Below, piece after piece: positions 1 through 14,100 of a stretch of DNA of 64,000 nt. Location: positions 3,100,001 through 3,164,000 of the forward strand of contig OU744730.1 in NCBI GenBank assembly GCA_916613615.1, given 5' to 3'. This DNA is from Steromphala cineraria. Lineage: Eukaryota > Mollusca > Gastropoda > Trochida > Trochidae. Below the pieces are notes generated by a model that was given only the letters and a program-made list of their open reading frames with translations, did no database searches and was not told the DNA's origin. The position numbers and the translations under genes were made by a program. The stretch's first letter is position 1. Each line of letters opens with the position of its first letter.

Positions 1-201
1 ATGTACTAATATGTATGATATGAAATTGCTTATCAATATTGATAATTTCTATCCTATGATAGTACTCTGAAGTGCAATATCTGATATGAAACGTTCTTAT
101 TGACCTTCAACTTTGAAATTCTCGAATGGAAATGGAACTTTTCTTCTGCCCGTGAGTGTAACTATCACATCAACTGACATCTCCATTTTTAAAATAAAAT
201 A

Positions 202-717
202 CAGTCGAACTTGTAATAGCGGCCACCTCTATAGAGCGGCCACCTGCTAGTTACGGCCACCCTAAAGTCCCCCCGAGCGATTTTACGTTATATTTTACCT
301 CTATAGAGCGGCCACTTGTTAGATGCGGCCAGCGGCCACCCTAATTAAGTCCCGAGCGAAGGCAAGACTTGTTAGTAACGGCCATTGCAATCCCATGACT
401 ATCACACTATGAGTGAGATGACTGTAACATTCACAAAACAATCAAAAATCAGTGACTATTTTAACAAATAGATTTTAAGATCATCATTTAACAAACTTTT
501 AATGACTGTTATATCTTCATTGATTTTAAAAACTACATTGTATTTTTAATTATATATGTAAAATATGCTCTCATTTTAGAATAAAATATGATATTAGAAT
601 TTTCCTTAGTTGTCTTTGAGTATGACTGCACACCCGAACCTCTATAGAAAGGCCACCTCTATATAAAGGCCACTTTTGGTCGGTCCCTTGGGTGGCCTTT
701 ATAGACAAGTTCGACTG
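202..717. mobile_element. pogo/Tigger-like MITE with TA target duplication
   Basis: The ends are inverted repeats, CAGTCGAACTTGT at the left and ACAAGTTCGACTG at the right, flanked on both sides by TA (200-201 and 718-719). Subterminal blocks repeat 'cggccacctctatagagcggccacc'-like words, as is typical of pogo/Tigger ends. No transposase reading frame is present in the 516 bases, so it is a non-autonomous copy. TA target duplication is established for the Tc1/mariner/pogo superfamily. The family assignment is inferred from the ends only. Confidence 0.8.
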
Positions 718-719
718 TA

Positions 720-2030
720 TAGCAAACTATAATATTGATGCTGTCAGTTGGATTCGAAATGAAAAAGTTGTCAAAGAGTAAAATCATGACTACTTCTGTG
801 TCATACTTGAACAAATCCACAACAATAGTCAAGCCAAGCTAGACCTTGCAGAATCTATGTGGATATACAGACTGAACACTGTTCACCCTTGTGGATTGAA
901 TGAATACAATCCTACAGGCTGATCTTAGCCCCTCCTGTACATATGTCTCTGCTTCAAGCTTGTTGCTCCATTCTTGAGGAAGCTTGCATTTAGCAAGCGA
1001 AACGTTGAATCTTATGATGGTTTTAGAGTAGGACATATATATATTATTCAAAGAGTAAAGAGTAATCTGTTATGCTTAAACTTTCTATGGAGCAGTGCCA
1101 ATGCATTTTGTGAAAATTACAAAAGAAGGTCAAAATGAAGTGACCTTGGGGCCTGTGTCGGGACACGTGACGAAAATGGAAGCGATAACACACTGGTTGC
1201 TCATACCTGGATACCAAATAACATATTGTATAACTTAAGCCAACCTTATTGCGTAAAAATCATTTTAATGAACGTCTGAACAAATGAAATGTTAACCCCT
1301 GTAATTAATTAGTTGAAAAGTTGCTTATCCCACCCCCCTTTAATTTTGATTGGTTGGTTGTTTAAAGAAATGGTTGATTAAAACGAAGTATTTTGTTTCA
1401 AACTTCTATCGTTTTCAGTTCTATAATCAGAATGATTACTATATGTAGATAAGTTTTGTTTTTATTACTTTCTATTGAACAATATATGTGGTGGATGACA
1501 CCTGCTTTATTCGTTCCACGTTTCGATAGATATTTTCTTATATAAGCATAGATTGAAGATAGAGCACATGTGGTTGACTTTTAGTTTGGAATGATATAAT
1601 TTTATCATAAACTTCATCTTCTAAAAATCTCAAAGATGCCTAATGCAAGTCTCGTAACGGGTATCTAGAATTTTGCTTATAGCATTAGTGAATAAGAGGA
1701 GTTTCATTATGTGAAGAAGAACAGGAGCTTTAGCTAGGCAAAACGTTTCTACTCTGCTACACTGTTGAAGTGTAAAGTATCTTCTTAATTCTTTATGTAC
1801 ACGACGTTTCCTTTGGACGAAAAAGCTTTTTCTAATCTTATGATCTGTCATTTTCATATTGTAGCTTTGACATAGTTCACTTTCCAGTGCAAACACACAA
1901 ACTGACAATCATTGAAAGTGTCTCTATACTTTCAAAATTAAAACCGGTATGATTTCGGCAACTTAAACAATACTCTTCAATTCATTCTGGTTTTGCAACT
2001 ACGAAGATCAATTCTAATACACTATTGAAA
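720..2030. other. non-coding stretch upstream of the CARD gene
   Basis: AT-rich sequence with only short chance reading frames on the minus strand (839-1051 and 1630-1908), which lack family resemblance and splice context. It must hold the 5' UTR and promoter of the gene starting at 2031. I see no clear TATA box, CRE or ETS motif close to that start. Confidence 0.4.
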
Positions 2031-2149
2031 ATGGAAGGATTAATTGTATACTCTTTTGCCGTGTTAATAACATCCGCTTTTTTTTACAGTTTAATACGAG
2101 GAAATAAGAAAAAAGCCTTGACTATGGATAGAGGAGTCTCTACGCAGAG
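2031..2149 (+). CDS. Exon 1: N-terminal membrane anchor of the CARD-NTPase gene
   Basis: The ATG at 2031 opens 39 codons plus two bases, ending at a strong donor (AG|GTATGT). Residues 4-22 are a single hydrophobic helix (LIVYSFAVLITSAFFYSLI), followed directly by a basic patch, RGNKKK. A short, moderately hydrophobic helix at the extreme N-terminus with a basic C-flank fits a signal anchor that leaves the rest of the protein in the cytosol. It resembles outer-mitochondrial-membrane anchors, though ER or plasma membrane is possible. The two leftover bases AG plus the T at 6430 give Ser and lead in frame into the CARD exon. That exact phase match is the main reason for joining them. Confidence 0.6.
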
Positions 2150-5100
2150 GTATGTTTATAAAAATATTTTCGCTGCTCTCCTTATGGAGACATAATATTT
2201 TGTATTTGCTTTAATATACAGTTGATATCCTCTGAAGTCAGGTTTCTTAGGAACATGATATTGTTTATTATATGATTGGCGGTGAAATACCGAGATCTAT
2301 CAATGACAGTAAACCGTGTTATCAGTCACTAGTGACAATAATATTGGAACGTGTTATCATGCATGGATCAGTCACTAGTGACTGATAACAACAATGACCT
2401 GACGTCATCGAACAATGCTCTGACGTAATGACACGCTCATGACGTCATGTTGTTGCTTTGGCGACGGGCTCTCTTTGGAGCCGACTCAACGTATATGCAC
2501 TTCAATTTTGTTTGAAATACAACGATTAAATCATAAAATAAATAGAAAATTTGTGTTTTCTTGACAAATACCACGTTTATCTCATCTCGTGAGGCAAAAA
2601 AGTTACATATTTTCACTCGTGGCTGTGCCGCTCGTGAAAATATAAACTTTCTTCCTCACTCGATGAGATAAACATGGTATGTGTCAAGAAAACACAAATA
2701 TCCTCCAAGTATTAACCTGTTTAACCGTTGTTATCCTCTGAAGTCAGGTGTATTCTACCATGAATGTGATGAATACTAGATTCTGATTGGTTCTCCTGGA
2801 AAATCAAACGTGATCAATTTTGGATTGAACGTCCTCTGATTTTGAGGCCGCCTCACCGCGCAGTGATACAGCCGACTGGCAATTTCAGAGCTTGTATTCT
2901 GCTGTTTACTGAGATTAAATCTTTTTAAAAGTTATTAAACATGTTTTATTTTCGTGTGTTTACGGGGAATGACCAAATCGTGTGAGGCAGATAAAGTATT
3001 TTATTCAAAATAAGAAGTTTAATTGGTCAATCAGCGCCACACGCAGCGGGCTTCCTTCGATTACGGCAAGAATACAGTGACGTCATTTAAGCGCGCGCTT
3101 ATGACGTCATAATCCTTGGCAACGTCATAGTGGTTTCTATTAGAATCATCTTTTTGATTGATAGGGATGTCTCAGTCTATATTGTTAACAATTAATTGAA
3201 TCACACATTTTTAAAGGTACGATGTCAATAGCTGTGTTGAAGAAAGTGAGAAATATACTTGAAGGACACGCAATGATAGATTTTCAAATCACAAAGAGCA
3301 AATCCCCCGGCACAGACGAGTTCATTTTTGTTGCCGGAAGTAAGGACATTTTACAAAGTGCAATTCGCTTATACAAAGAGTTCACGATTAATGTTCTCAT
3401 GGCAGAATGGAGATAAACCTAGTGTGTTTGAAAATCAGAGACATGTTATACTGGATTGATAGCGAGTAAATTCTAAATTGAAACCTCACTGCGCGTGAGG
3501 TTTCAATTTAGAATTTACTCGCTATCAATCCAGTATAACATGTCTCTGATTTTCAAACACACTAGGTTTATCTCCTATTTAACCTGTTTAACAGTTGATA
3601 TCCTCTGAAGTCAGGTTTCTTAGGAACACAATATTGTGAATTAACCTGTTTAACAGTTGATATCCTCTGAAGTCAGGTTTCTTAGGAACATAAAATTGTG
3701 AATTAACCTGTTTAACAGTTGATATCCTCTGAAGTCAGGTTTCTTAGGAACGTAATGTTGTGAATTAACCTGTTTAACAGTTGATATCCTCTGAAGTCAG
3801 GTTTCTTAGGAACGTAATGTTGTGAATTAACCTGTTTAACAGTTGATATCCTCTGAAGTCAGGTTTCTTAGGAACACAATATTGTGAATTAACCTGTTTA
3901 ACAGTTGATATCCTCTGAAGTCAGGTTTCTTAGGAACATAATATTGTGAATTAACCTGTTTAACAGTTGATATCCTCTGAAGTCAGGTTTCTTAGGAACA
4001 TAATGTTGTGAATTAACCTGTTTAACAGTTGATATCCTCTGAAATCAGGTTTCTTAGGAACATAATATTGTGAATTAACCTGTTTAACAGTTGATATCCT
4101 CTGAAGTCAGGTTTCTCAAGAACGTAGTATTTTCTATTAACCTGATAAACAGTTGATATCCTATGAAGTCAGGTTTAAAAAAAACAAGTAGTTGTCACTA
4201 ACGTGACCATGGCCCCCGCCCCTAGAGAGAAATTGACTTAAACGGTTGGTGTCTCATAGTGTACCCTTAAAACGATGTCAAGGTTACCAAAACCAACTGG
4301 TGTCTGCTTATCTAATGAACAATGACAATGAAGACTGAAACAAAGGTTTTTGGTGATATCGGGCTAAAAAGGTCTATAGATACATATATATATACGTACT
4401 GCAGCTAGGCTATGTAACTCAAATTGTTTGATTTTCGTCAAATTGATTTTAAAACTATTTTACAAGTTTGGATTTAATCATTCATATAAAAATAATTCTT
4501 TGAAAAGAAAGTTTGAAAGTTTATATGAATCCTTCCAGATTTATTAAATTTACCCGCAAAATATTGTGATTGTGGCCTTTTGGCTTGTCATGAAATTAGT
4601 TTCCTAATAAATTTATGCAAAAGATATATTTTAGTTGACGTACCATCGGAGAATACTGTATTAATAATTTATAAACTGAGTTATTTAGTAAAATCTGATG
4701 TGATCGAAGAACGTACCATTACATATTTTATATCTTAAACTCTAAATATATGTCTTTTTGGTATTTCTACGTTGTATACAACATAACAGATGTCTTACTT
4801 AGGCCTATGAAATAAATTGTAGACAATGATTAAATTAAATAATTGGCCTATGTCGCGAGTATCTCTACCCTTCAGCTACGCGTAATTTTTGTCGTTAAAA
4901 ATATACAGAGGTATCATATTTTGTCGTATTTTGCGTAAATTCAATAGACTAATGTTATTCCGGTTTTACATAATTAATTTCTTATGCGATGAATTATGTA
5001 TATTTCTTTGTCAAACCTTGTATGTATATTTGAAATCATCTCAGTTTGAAGTACATATGTATTAAAAATAAATAATTTAAAGGCCGGGCACTGTAAGGGT

Positions 5101-8100
5101 TAAACGTAAGAGGCAATTTTCTCAAATGTGAAAACTAAATAGTAAAATACATGTACAGTGATAAAAGTTTATCCTTAGTAATTGTCATGTGATAACGTAA
5201 TAATGATTACTCTTTATTCTCATTACGTAATTGGTGCTCCCTAGCTGACATGCGCAGTTCTATGTTTCCTGTCAAGCAGACGACAACGCGCGATGGCGCA
5301 AATCACAACTGTCAACATGATGTAACTATCTGATAATAAATCTCCAAGAAATCATCACGCCTTCCTGAATTCTATGACAGTAAATTATTTATAAAGTTCT
5401 GAATATGATAAACGTTAGTTCAAGATTCTGAGCGACGGGATTCTTTCAAACGACGTCACCATGGAAATGACGTCATAATCGTTGTAGACTATGACGTCAT
5501 AAGGGCCAAGGCTGGCGATGTTCTCGGAGATTTGTTTAGGATTCCTTTTTTTTAGTGTTTAGTTTGTAGTTTTTCTTTACTAACGATAACACTAGTTTCT
5601 CACTATATTATTTTTCAATATCATATTAAAAAGTAGGTTTGTTACCAGTGCATTGAGATACGTCAAATACGGTGTTCTAATTAGGAAAAAAGCTTGAAAA
5701 AGTAGAACCGGCAATCGTGCAATACGGAATTTGCCGTGCAATACGGAATTTGAAGACGTATTCCGTTTTGCACCCTTGTATTACTATCCTTAGATTAAAT
5801 TAGTATATACTAATATTGTGTATTAACCTGATTAACAGTTGATATCCTATGAAGTCAGGTTTAGGAATGACATAATATTTTGTATTAACCTGATAAACTA
5901 TTGATATCCTATGAAGTCAGCATTTAAAGCCTGGAATTGTCCTAATTTGAAAATGATTAATTTTTTATTAAAATCTACGAACACACCAGTCATTGTCAGA
6001 TTATTGTTAAGTTAAATCGTTCAGTTGTAGTTTTCTTTAGGATTACAACATAAGGAAAACCACATGATAATATCTGTCAAAGGCAATCTGAATTAGAGTG
6101 TCAGAGATAGAAAATGTAAAAGTAATAACTTATGTATTTAATATTCCATAGGTTTGTAATAGATTTAATTCCTATTTTGCAAATTGGGTCCCTGTAATAT
6201 GGGCAATCAGAATATCTGCAATAAAACGTGTTAACTGTTGTAAATGGCTTGTGCAATTATACCCATGATGACAAAAACACATTTTGTCTTCTGAAACCTA
6301 AATGTCATTTCCATTCACAATAACTTTGCACCAATGTTTAAATACGATCATTTAAATGATTTCTCTTTACTTTCTTTATTATTTTCCGAAACAAAAGTAG
6401 TAACTGAGCGTATCGCTTATTCATTGCAGTGGACAGATGTCGCACAAAGATATCTTGAGGAAGCATTATGAATATCTGCGAGATAATCTCACGTCGGGGG
6501 AATTGATTGATTATCTGTACCAGGAGGACGTTCTAACGCGACCAGAATACGATAATCTGATGGAGAAACGCCTTGAAAAAGAAAAGATAAGACAACTGAT
6601 TAAAATATTGGAACGAGAAAACAGACACAAGTTCGCGAAGTTTCTTCATAGTTTGGAGCGGTCCCACGCCTTTGTGATAGATTATTTAGACAACAAAACA
6701 GGTAAGATATTTCAATCACAAAATCTGTATATATCAATTGTGTATTATCATTAGACATTTCGAATAAAAGAACTTATTCTTAAGTATTGATGTCGATTGC
6801 CTACATTCTATCAACAATCAACTCCCATCTTTATTTCAGCCATTTCGATAGATTCTGTTAAGAAAAATACGGTATTGCATTTAAATTGAAAACCTTATGC
6901 AGACATATTGATATCCGATCTTTCATACATGTATATTAAAATCAGATTTAATTTAAGAGGACAAGCAGAAGGCCAACTTTTGTTTGATATCAACAGATCA
7001 AGATGAAATCTACAAAGCAACATCTTCAATGACTATTTTGCTAGCATGGCAATGGTTTCAAACAGTACTAGTCATGATGACATTGGAAATGACTGTATAA
7101 AAAGGTTACAATTGTGAAGAAAGAGAGAATATATGTTTGCTTAATGTTACCAAAGTACCTCATATTCAAAATTTGTATGACGGACAACTTTCTGGCCCCC
7201 TATTCTCGAACCGTTCGTAGCGCTAAAAATCCTTCAAAACATTCCCAGCGCTTACGAACTTTCACTATACTATTCTCAAAACGTTCTTAGCCCTGCGAAT
7301 TCTTAAATCTACGAAAAAAGATAAGACAGGAGGTAGGGGGGCTGTCGTTACTTGACATACGCTGATAACAAATGGCGGCGAGGTGCTTGTCGCACGCCAC
7401 TTGGCATTAAAAAGAGGGAATTCCCTTTGGTTCTGGGTCAGCTGACCTGGATACAATGAAGGGGGTTTCCCAGCCGAGTGAGTCTGATTAATCGTGATAT
7501 GCATTCTTTAATTTGTGGAAACTGGATTTATCATTGAATTTTATATTGATGATCGAGCCATCGCGAGTAATCATTGCGGGAATCCCCCAGTTGTAAACAA
7601 AAATAATAAAATACAGACTTCATCGCTGTTTTTCATCGTACTACAAGTCTAGAAGTAAAGGTTAAGGTACGAAGACGAGGTCTTGGTGCCTGTAGATAGA
7701 CCGCAGGGGGAGTCGGGTAGGACAGATAGACCGCGGTCTATCTACAGGCACCAAGACCGAGTCTGAGTACCTTAACCGGCTTATGAACTGAGGAAAGATT
7801 GCATTTAAAAAATAAAACAAAAATATAGCAGTTCAAACATACTCACACCCCTCTATGAAAATGAACTGGTCCAAATGACTTCATAGGTTTTTGACAGGAT
7901 TTGGAAACCATTAATAACAATCGTTTTAAAAACGAATTTTAGTTATGTGTTAAGTTATCAAAAGCTGAAAAAAATATTTTCATTTAACTTTACAAACAAA
8001 AAGTTGACAGTAAATATTAGTGTCATCATCAGGCGACGCAGCCAATCACGTGACATTGTGCCCGTGCATTTCGTGACACTTGTGCTTAAAAGCAGATGTT

Positions 8101-11100
8101 ATCGCGGTGTGACTGCAGCAGTGAGGTGAATCGTGAGAAGACGAATCGGTCTAAAATGGAGTCAGATGACGACTTATTTCTTACTCAAATATTAAATTTT
8201 ACGCGTTTGCGATTCGGACGCCCAAAGAGCTTAATCCCTCCGTTTAAGCCATTTTAAAAGTAAAAGACGAAGGATCAGTGTTTACTTCCTAGTTCCTATC
8301 TATAAACGTCAAATGTCAAAGTTTACACTTTATAATTTCTGATTCCCAAATCCTGTTTTTATTAAGAGTATGTCACCCTCGGTTGCGTTATATCGAGGCA
8401 AAGAAGGTATGACTATAAATAGAGTAATTCAACTCCAATCATCATGTCGGTCTCTGTAGCCGAGCGTTCTAAGGCGTTGCTCTAGTGAGCGAAGGGTTAC
8501 AGGTTCGAATCCAGCCGTCACAACTTGAAAGTTTTGAACTTTGAAAATGTTCGATATCAATTGTTGTTTGTTGACAATTGCTATGTAAGTCTGAAAAATA
8601 ATTCTAAGTTCATTCCATCATTTAATGTTTAAAATAAAATCAATATCTGATTTCCTTACTCTTATGTATTCACTAGAATACATATTTTCAATGAAATAAT
8701 GTATTCAATCAACTATATGAATTCAATCTTTTTTTCCCTTTTTTTTATAGTCACATAATAATAGGAGATTCAGTCTGCCTCAACTCCCACTCATAAACAC
8801 TGTCAAACAGATCCTAGATTGAGATTCCCAAATAACAATTATTGAAGTAAAGACAGCTTACAACCAGTTCTTGTTTAGAAAAATGATATCAATTTTGTGT
8901 AAAAATATGAAATTATATTTATCTTGGTTAATGCACTGGCGTTAAAGGGGTTGTTTGCTTCAAGAAGTTTGTTTTGAGTCTTTTAAAATATTTTCATAGT
9001 TTAAACATACCTTAAGAATTTCTTATTTAATCAGTTCACATCTTACAAAAACTATGCAGTATATAGTGCACCTTGTATCGCAGTATGACATTGTATCGCC
9101 AAATTGGTACTCCCTTATCAATAAGTCATTTTTACCCAGCATCTATTTGAGAACTGAGGTCTTAAATATTCAAACAGTCATGCCACTGGCATTAATTTGA
9201 GACGAAGTCCCAATTTGAGGAATTAGTCAGCGTTAGTCAGTCAATTAGATAAAGACCAATGGACCTAAATTTTTAAAACCCTTAGTACTTGAAAAAACAA
9301 TAGTAGAATGTTTTAAAAGATAGTGATAATTATCTTTTGTCAAATTCATGGAAATCAATGTACAATCACTAATGATAACAAAAGATGTTATGATTTTTTA
9401 TAATGTTTATTTGCAAGAGAAAAATTGTCATCATTATTTCTTCTTGCCCATATTGTTTATAACCTACCATATTGAATTTAAATATTTACACCAAAACAAT
9501 TCCTTGATATAGTTTACACATTTCATGAAAGTGAAAGATGTATATCTACATGTAAGATCACTCTGGGGTATATTCAAGCTAAGGTGCTCAAGTCATTTGT
9601 AGGGGTTCTACTTTCTCTCTCTAAGCTTTTCCTTCTCTGCCTCTCCTCCAACCTCAATAAGGTGGCCAGCAAATGAACATCTCAAAAGTTAACTGTTGAT
9701 ATAGAGGAACCCACTTGCCACACCTGCAACAGAAGATATTTATATGACACAATAGTTTTATACAATTTATGACAGAAGATTTTATATCAGAGAGACAGTC
9801 TGTTATTAGGTTTGGTTTGAGGTTGAACCTACAAGCTAAGATTGGTCTTTAAATATATACAAGTGAATGTTCTATGAATAATACTAAAACCTTTTCCAGA
9901 GATTATCTTGACATGTAAATATAATATTGATTATCTTGTTTAAAAATGGAACTGTATTGGATAAAATTCAATTTTATAAGAGTATAGTATCTAGGACCAG
10001 GAAATTCGTTGTTGTTGTTATTCAAGGGAGGGACAGATATAACAATATTTAGAATGGAAGTGATGTTGCTGGTGATACATATCTACAAGTGGATTCATCA
10101 ATGTTCATTTTGTTTTACATTTTAATTGTAAATATAAAGTCATGAAGTAATTGGGGAAAATCAAGCATTTACTTTAACTGCAAATTTGCTAATTACAATC
10201 AGACTTGAATACAACGCTGGGGTTCTGTGTGGTTCAAGAGCCCTTTCTTCTGGGATTCTATTCCAAATTATTTTTTGGGATTTAAATTCAATAATTGTAT
10301 ACCAGGTTGGGTTTACCTCAGCACTCAATGGCCCCTGGGTTGTATCTAGGGCAGGGTTTAATTTGTGAGTTGAGTTGTATTAGAGCCATTTAGAGGAAAA
10401 CATTTTGATTGCAAATTCATTTAGAACAATTTTGTAATTCAAGACTTCTCTTATCTTTCACGTCATCAATATCCGTACTGAATTTACCAAAATTAATCAT
10501 TGATCCCAATTTCAGAAGACATGAAGATAACAGTGAACTAACTTGAAACATTTCTGTCTTCAAAGTATAATTTTGGATAGAAATGTTTTCATTGGAGGCA
10601 TACAAACACAATTTAATGCTCATTTGAACAACAAAGGAGTAATTTTAAATTGTTCAAGTGGATTTGGTGGAAGATAGCGTGAACAAAGTTTACAAGTTTC
10701 ACAATCTTAAAACTAGAACAAAGGTTTCAAATCAAGTTTGAATAGGAAAACCAATTTGATTGGGAATTTGTTCAAATAAATAGAAATGTATAATCAATGC
10801 TGACGGCAAGAAACCTTCCACAATATTGATATTTTCTAACAGGATGACTGTGTCATTTAAAAAATAAATTTCATTATTGTCGTATAAATGTTGCTGTGGT
10901 CTGTTGTATTTATCATTCATTCTGAAAATACTTCTTATAAAAATATAATTTAGAGGAAATACCTATTACAATTAGTACTTAAAATTCTTTTAATCTAATT
11001 TTATCTTTTCCGATTATTTAAACATTAAATCCAAAAAATAAGATTACATTAACTAAATTTACATTCTTTATCGACTTACTAATACCATTTGTTTTAATCA

Positions 11101-14100
11101 TGGATATATGATAACTTTGAGGTCGAATCTGTTGGTTAGGGTTAGGGTTAGAGTTAGTGAGGGTTAGGGTTTGACTAGTGTTAGAGTTTGGGTTTCAGTT
11201 GTGTTAGGGTTAGAGTTTGGTTAGGGTTAGTGAGGGTTGGAGTGAGACCAGGTTTAGTGTTAGGAATCCCTGGTTCGTGATGGCGAAATGTTTTCTTTAC
11301 AGATGATTTAAAGGGGCAGTAGCACGTTTTTTGACAATTTTATATTTTAAAATGTTCAGTCATAATTGTAAGTTAATGTTAAATGTATTATTTGACAGTG
11401 TCAAAAATGTCATTACACAAGTCAATCATCCATAGTCAGAGGACAAAGTATGAAGATTCACATAAAATACATAGGCGGCCATTTTTGTGTGAACACCTTT
11501 AATTCATTTTCTGTAAGAAAAAGGAATCGCATGGCTAAACTTTACGTTAAATATTTGAATTATTACTGCTACATTTAGTTTATTAGCAAATAATTCTGTA
11601 AGAAATTTATATCATGCATTTACATAAAAATTTAACATCATGTAATTTTATGCTTTTATTCTTTATACCTTTTTGATTAAGTTTTTCTCTCGTATATCCT
11701 TAAAGCATAACTCCCGGAAAATTTAGACTAATTTATCCAAGCCAAACTGTACATTTATGATCGTGTTTTCATAATATATACTTCATATTATGAATTTACG
11801 TGAGGTCATTATAATTTTAAACTAATCATAAAAGTGATTAATTGCGATTTTAAAAATAATAGTAAGCTTCCTTTCTCAATCGTGTTGTTCCGTAGATTTT
11901 ACCGGAAGTGACGTCAACTGTGGAAAACAAGAGTGACGTAGCCGCCATTACTAACGTAAAGATCACCACGTTTTATTTCAGTGATCATGTTCTTGTCGAT
12001 ATTGGCGCATCAAACTAAGTTTTAGTGATTACATCTTAATATCTGCTGTATGAAAGGATATTCTAAGTGAAGGAAAAGCTATGTGATTATTTTGTGACAA
12101 TTTATGGAAACAATTATCCGGTATATTGGCAATGCCATACTCGGACAACCTGTGGGCTGCATTGTTTGCCTCTGGTGAGTTAGTCGCCGTGTCTTTTTTC
12201 CTTATATGTTATCATCTGTTTGTGTATGGAATCTTTCATTTACCATCTTCGTATTAAAATTCCTTTTGCATGTGTGAAAATATTTCAATATTTAGCCTTG
12301 AAAAAAATATCATCTGCCCGTCCTTCGAAACGTGGCTCTCCGTATTTGCAGTATGTTGCCTTTGGTTCGTTTTCACCCCATGCATTTCTTGATAAACGGC
12401 ATATAGACTATAGCCCCATTTACATCAGTGTTCGGCAATATACGTTGTAAATATGATTTATCGACTATAAATTTTGTTGTCCAATTTCAAAATCGTGATC
12501 TGGAATCACTCACTAAAATTAATATTTACTATTTACTTACTTTGAAGCTCATGCAAAAACAATGAAGGAAGTAATTGTTTTCGTTTCAATCTCACAAGTC
12601 CATTTATTAATGTTTATTCGAAGAGAATGTTCCATCCCTCAAGAATAGTTTTATGTGAAACATAAAATGGAAATATTCATTTGAAAATAAATGTGACTGA
12701 ACAAAATTTATAATTATCCAGTGATTTCTGGGACAATGATAATTTATATATTTTATTTATGTTAATATGAACATTTCTATGATTAACAAATATGAGGCAT
12801 TTGTTAAATATAATTGAAACTGAAAAAGATCAAGGCATGTGGGGTTTTTTCTCTAATATTTTATTTTAAAAATTGGAATAACATAAAAAATTTGTTTCAT
12901 GTTCCATTTTGAAAATTGATTGTTATTTGAATGAACAGCACATTTATTTTCTGTACTTCAAACCAAAATATGTCATATTTTCTTGAGCAATCACTCAATG
13001 TAATAATGACAGGTATAAATATTTGGAGTGGCTTTTCTGGAAAACATTTATTTATTTATTTATTTTTGTACTCTGATATTTAAAATAGAAATGACATTAA
13101 AAGTATTGTACAGTACATTGATGTACCAAATAACTCCATTTCATCAGTCAACTATCCTGTTTATGTGAAATTCAAAAACATTTAATTTATTTACTTATTA
13201 TTACGTAACTTATCACAATAATTCTTTTCCATTGATATCTAGCTTAGGGTATGTATTTATTCAGAATTCGGAACGATTTTTAATATTATTTTTACAGGCA
13301 ATGCTCAATAGAGTTCAATTAGAAAAACAGCAATAAAATCAAATGGAAATTAAAAAAAGATGGCGCCAACATCTGAAATTTTTTATTGTTAATTATTCCT
13401 CTGCATGCTTAAACATTTTGTGTCAAGGACAGGACTTGAGGTAAAAATATCATAAACTAAAGTTTTGCAAAAATGTTGATATTAATATATTATATCAAAT
13501 ATTCTAATAATTCTATAATAATATTAAAAATGATATTCATTTAATAATCAAATCTGTATAATTTTTGTTTTATATTCCCTAGCTTACAGCAGAATAGCTT
13601 CTTATTAAAATAGACAAAAATTGAAGAACAATTATTAATTTCAAAACTCTGTATTACAGTATTATTGACAGAAACCTTGATGTTAAATATAAACTACTGA
13701 TAAAAACATTTATAAACCTCCAGTGACGTCACTCTATTGTTCTATTATATTTTAGGTTCTTCTTTTACCGGATAAACCTCTTTGCCGGGCATTCTCCAAG
13801 AATGCCCAGGGCTTTCTCTAGAATTTATCGGGAATTTATTTTGATTGGGATTATACACGTTTTGAAATACTTTGTTTCAAAGTCCTTCTTCGAATAAACA
13901 CCATCACAAAATATCACATTTTTTGACAAATCACAAATATAATGTTCGCATGGCTGGTTTCGAACTCTGCACCACTCGCTTACTAAACTGGCGCCTTTGA
14001 CAACCCGGCTATAAAGGCCCACGAGAACAATGATGTATTTTCCAGAGTGACAATCATGTGAACTTCACGAGGCAGATAGCCCATGCATTTCACGTTCACG

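Noticed and set aside
839..1908. Minus-strand frames at 839-1051 and 1630-1908
   Set aside because: No domain, splice or start-context support; AT-rich chance frames.
3222..3416. 64-codon frame in the ATTCTACC repeat as a gene
   Set aside because: The same frame is interrupted by an insertion and changes in copy 2 (63340-63560), so it is not under coding constraint.
3577..4178. Regular direct repeats resembling a CRISPR array
   Set aside because: Units are contiguous 62-base tandem copies without unique spacers, and the genome is animal.
8445..8523. Functional tRNA-Leu/Ser gene
   Set aside because: The B box is perfect but the acceptor stem does not pair, and a diverged sister copy exists, so a SINE is more likely.
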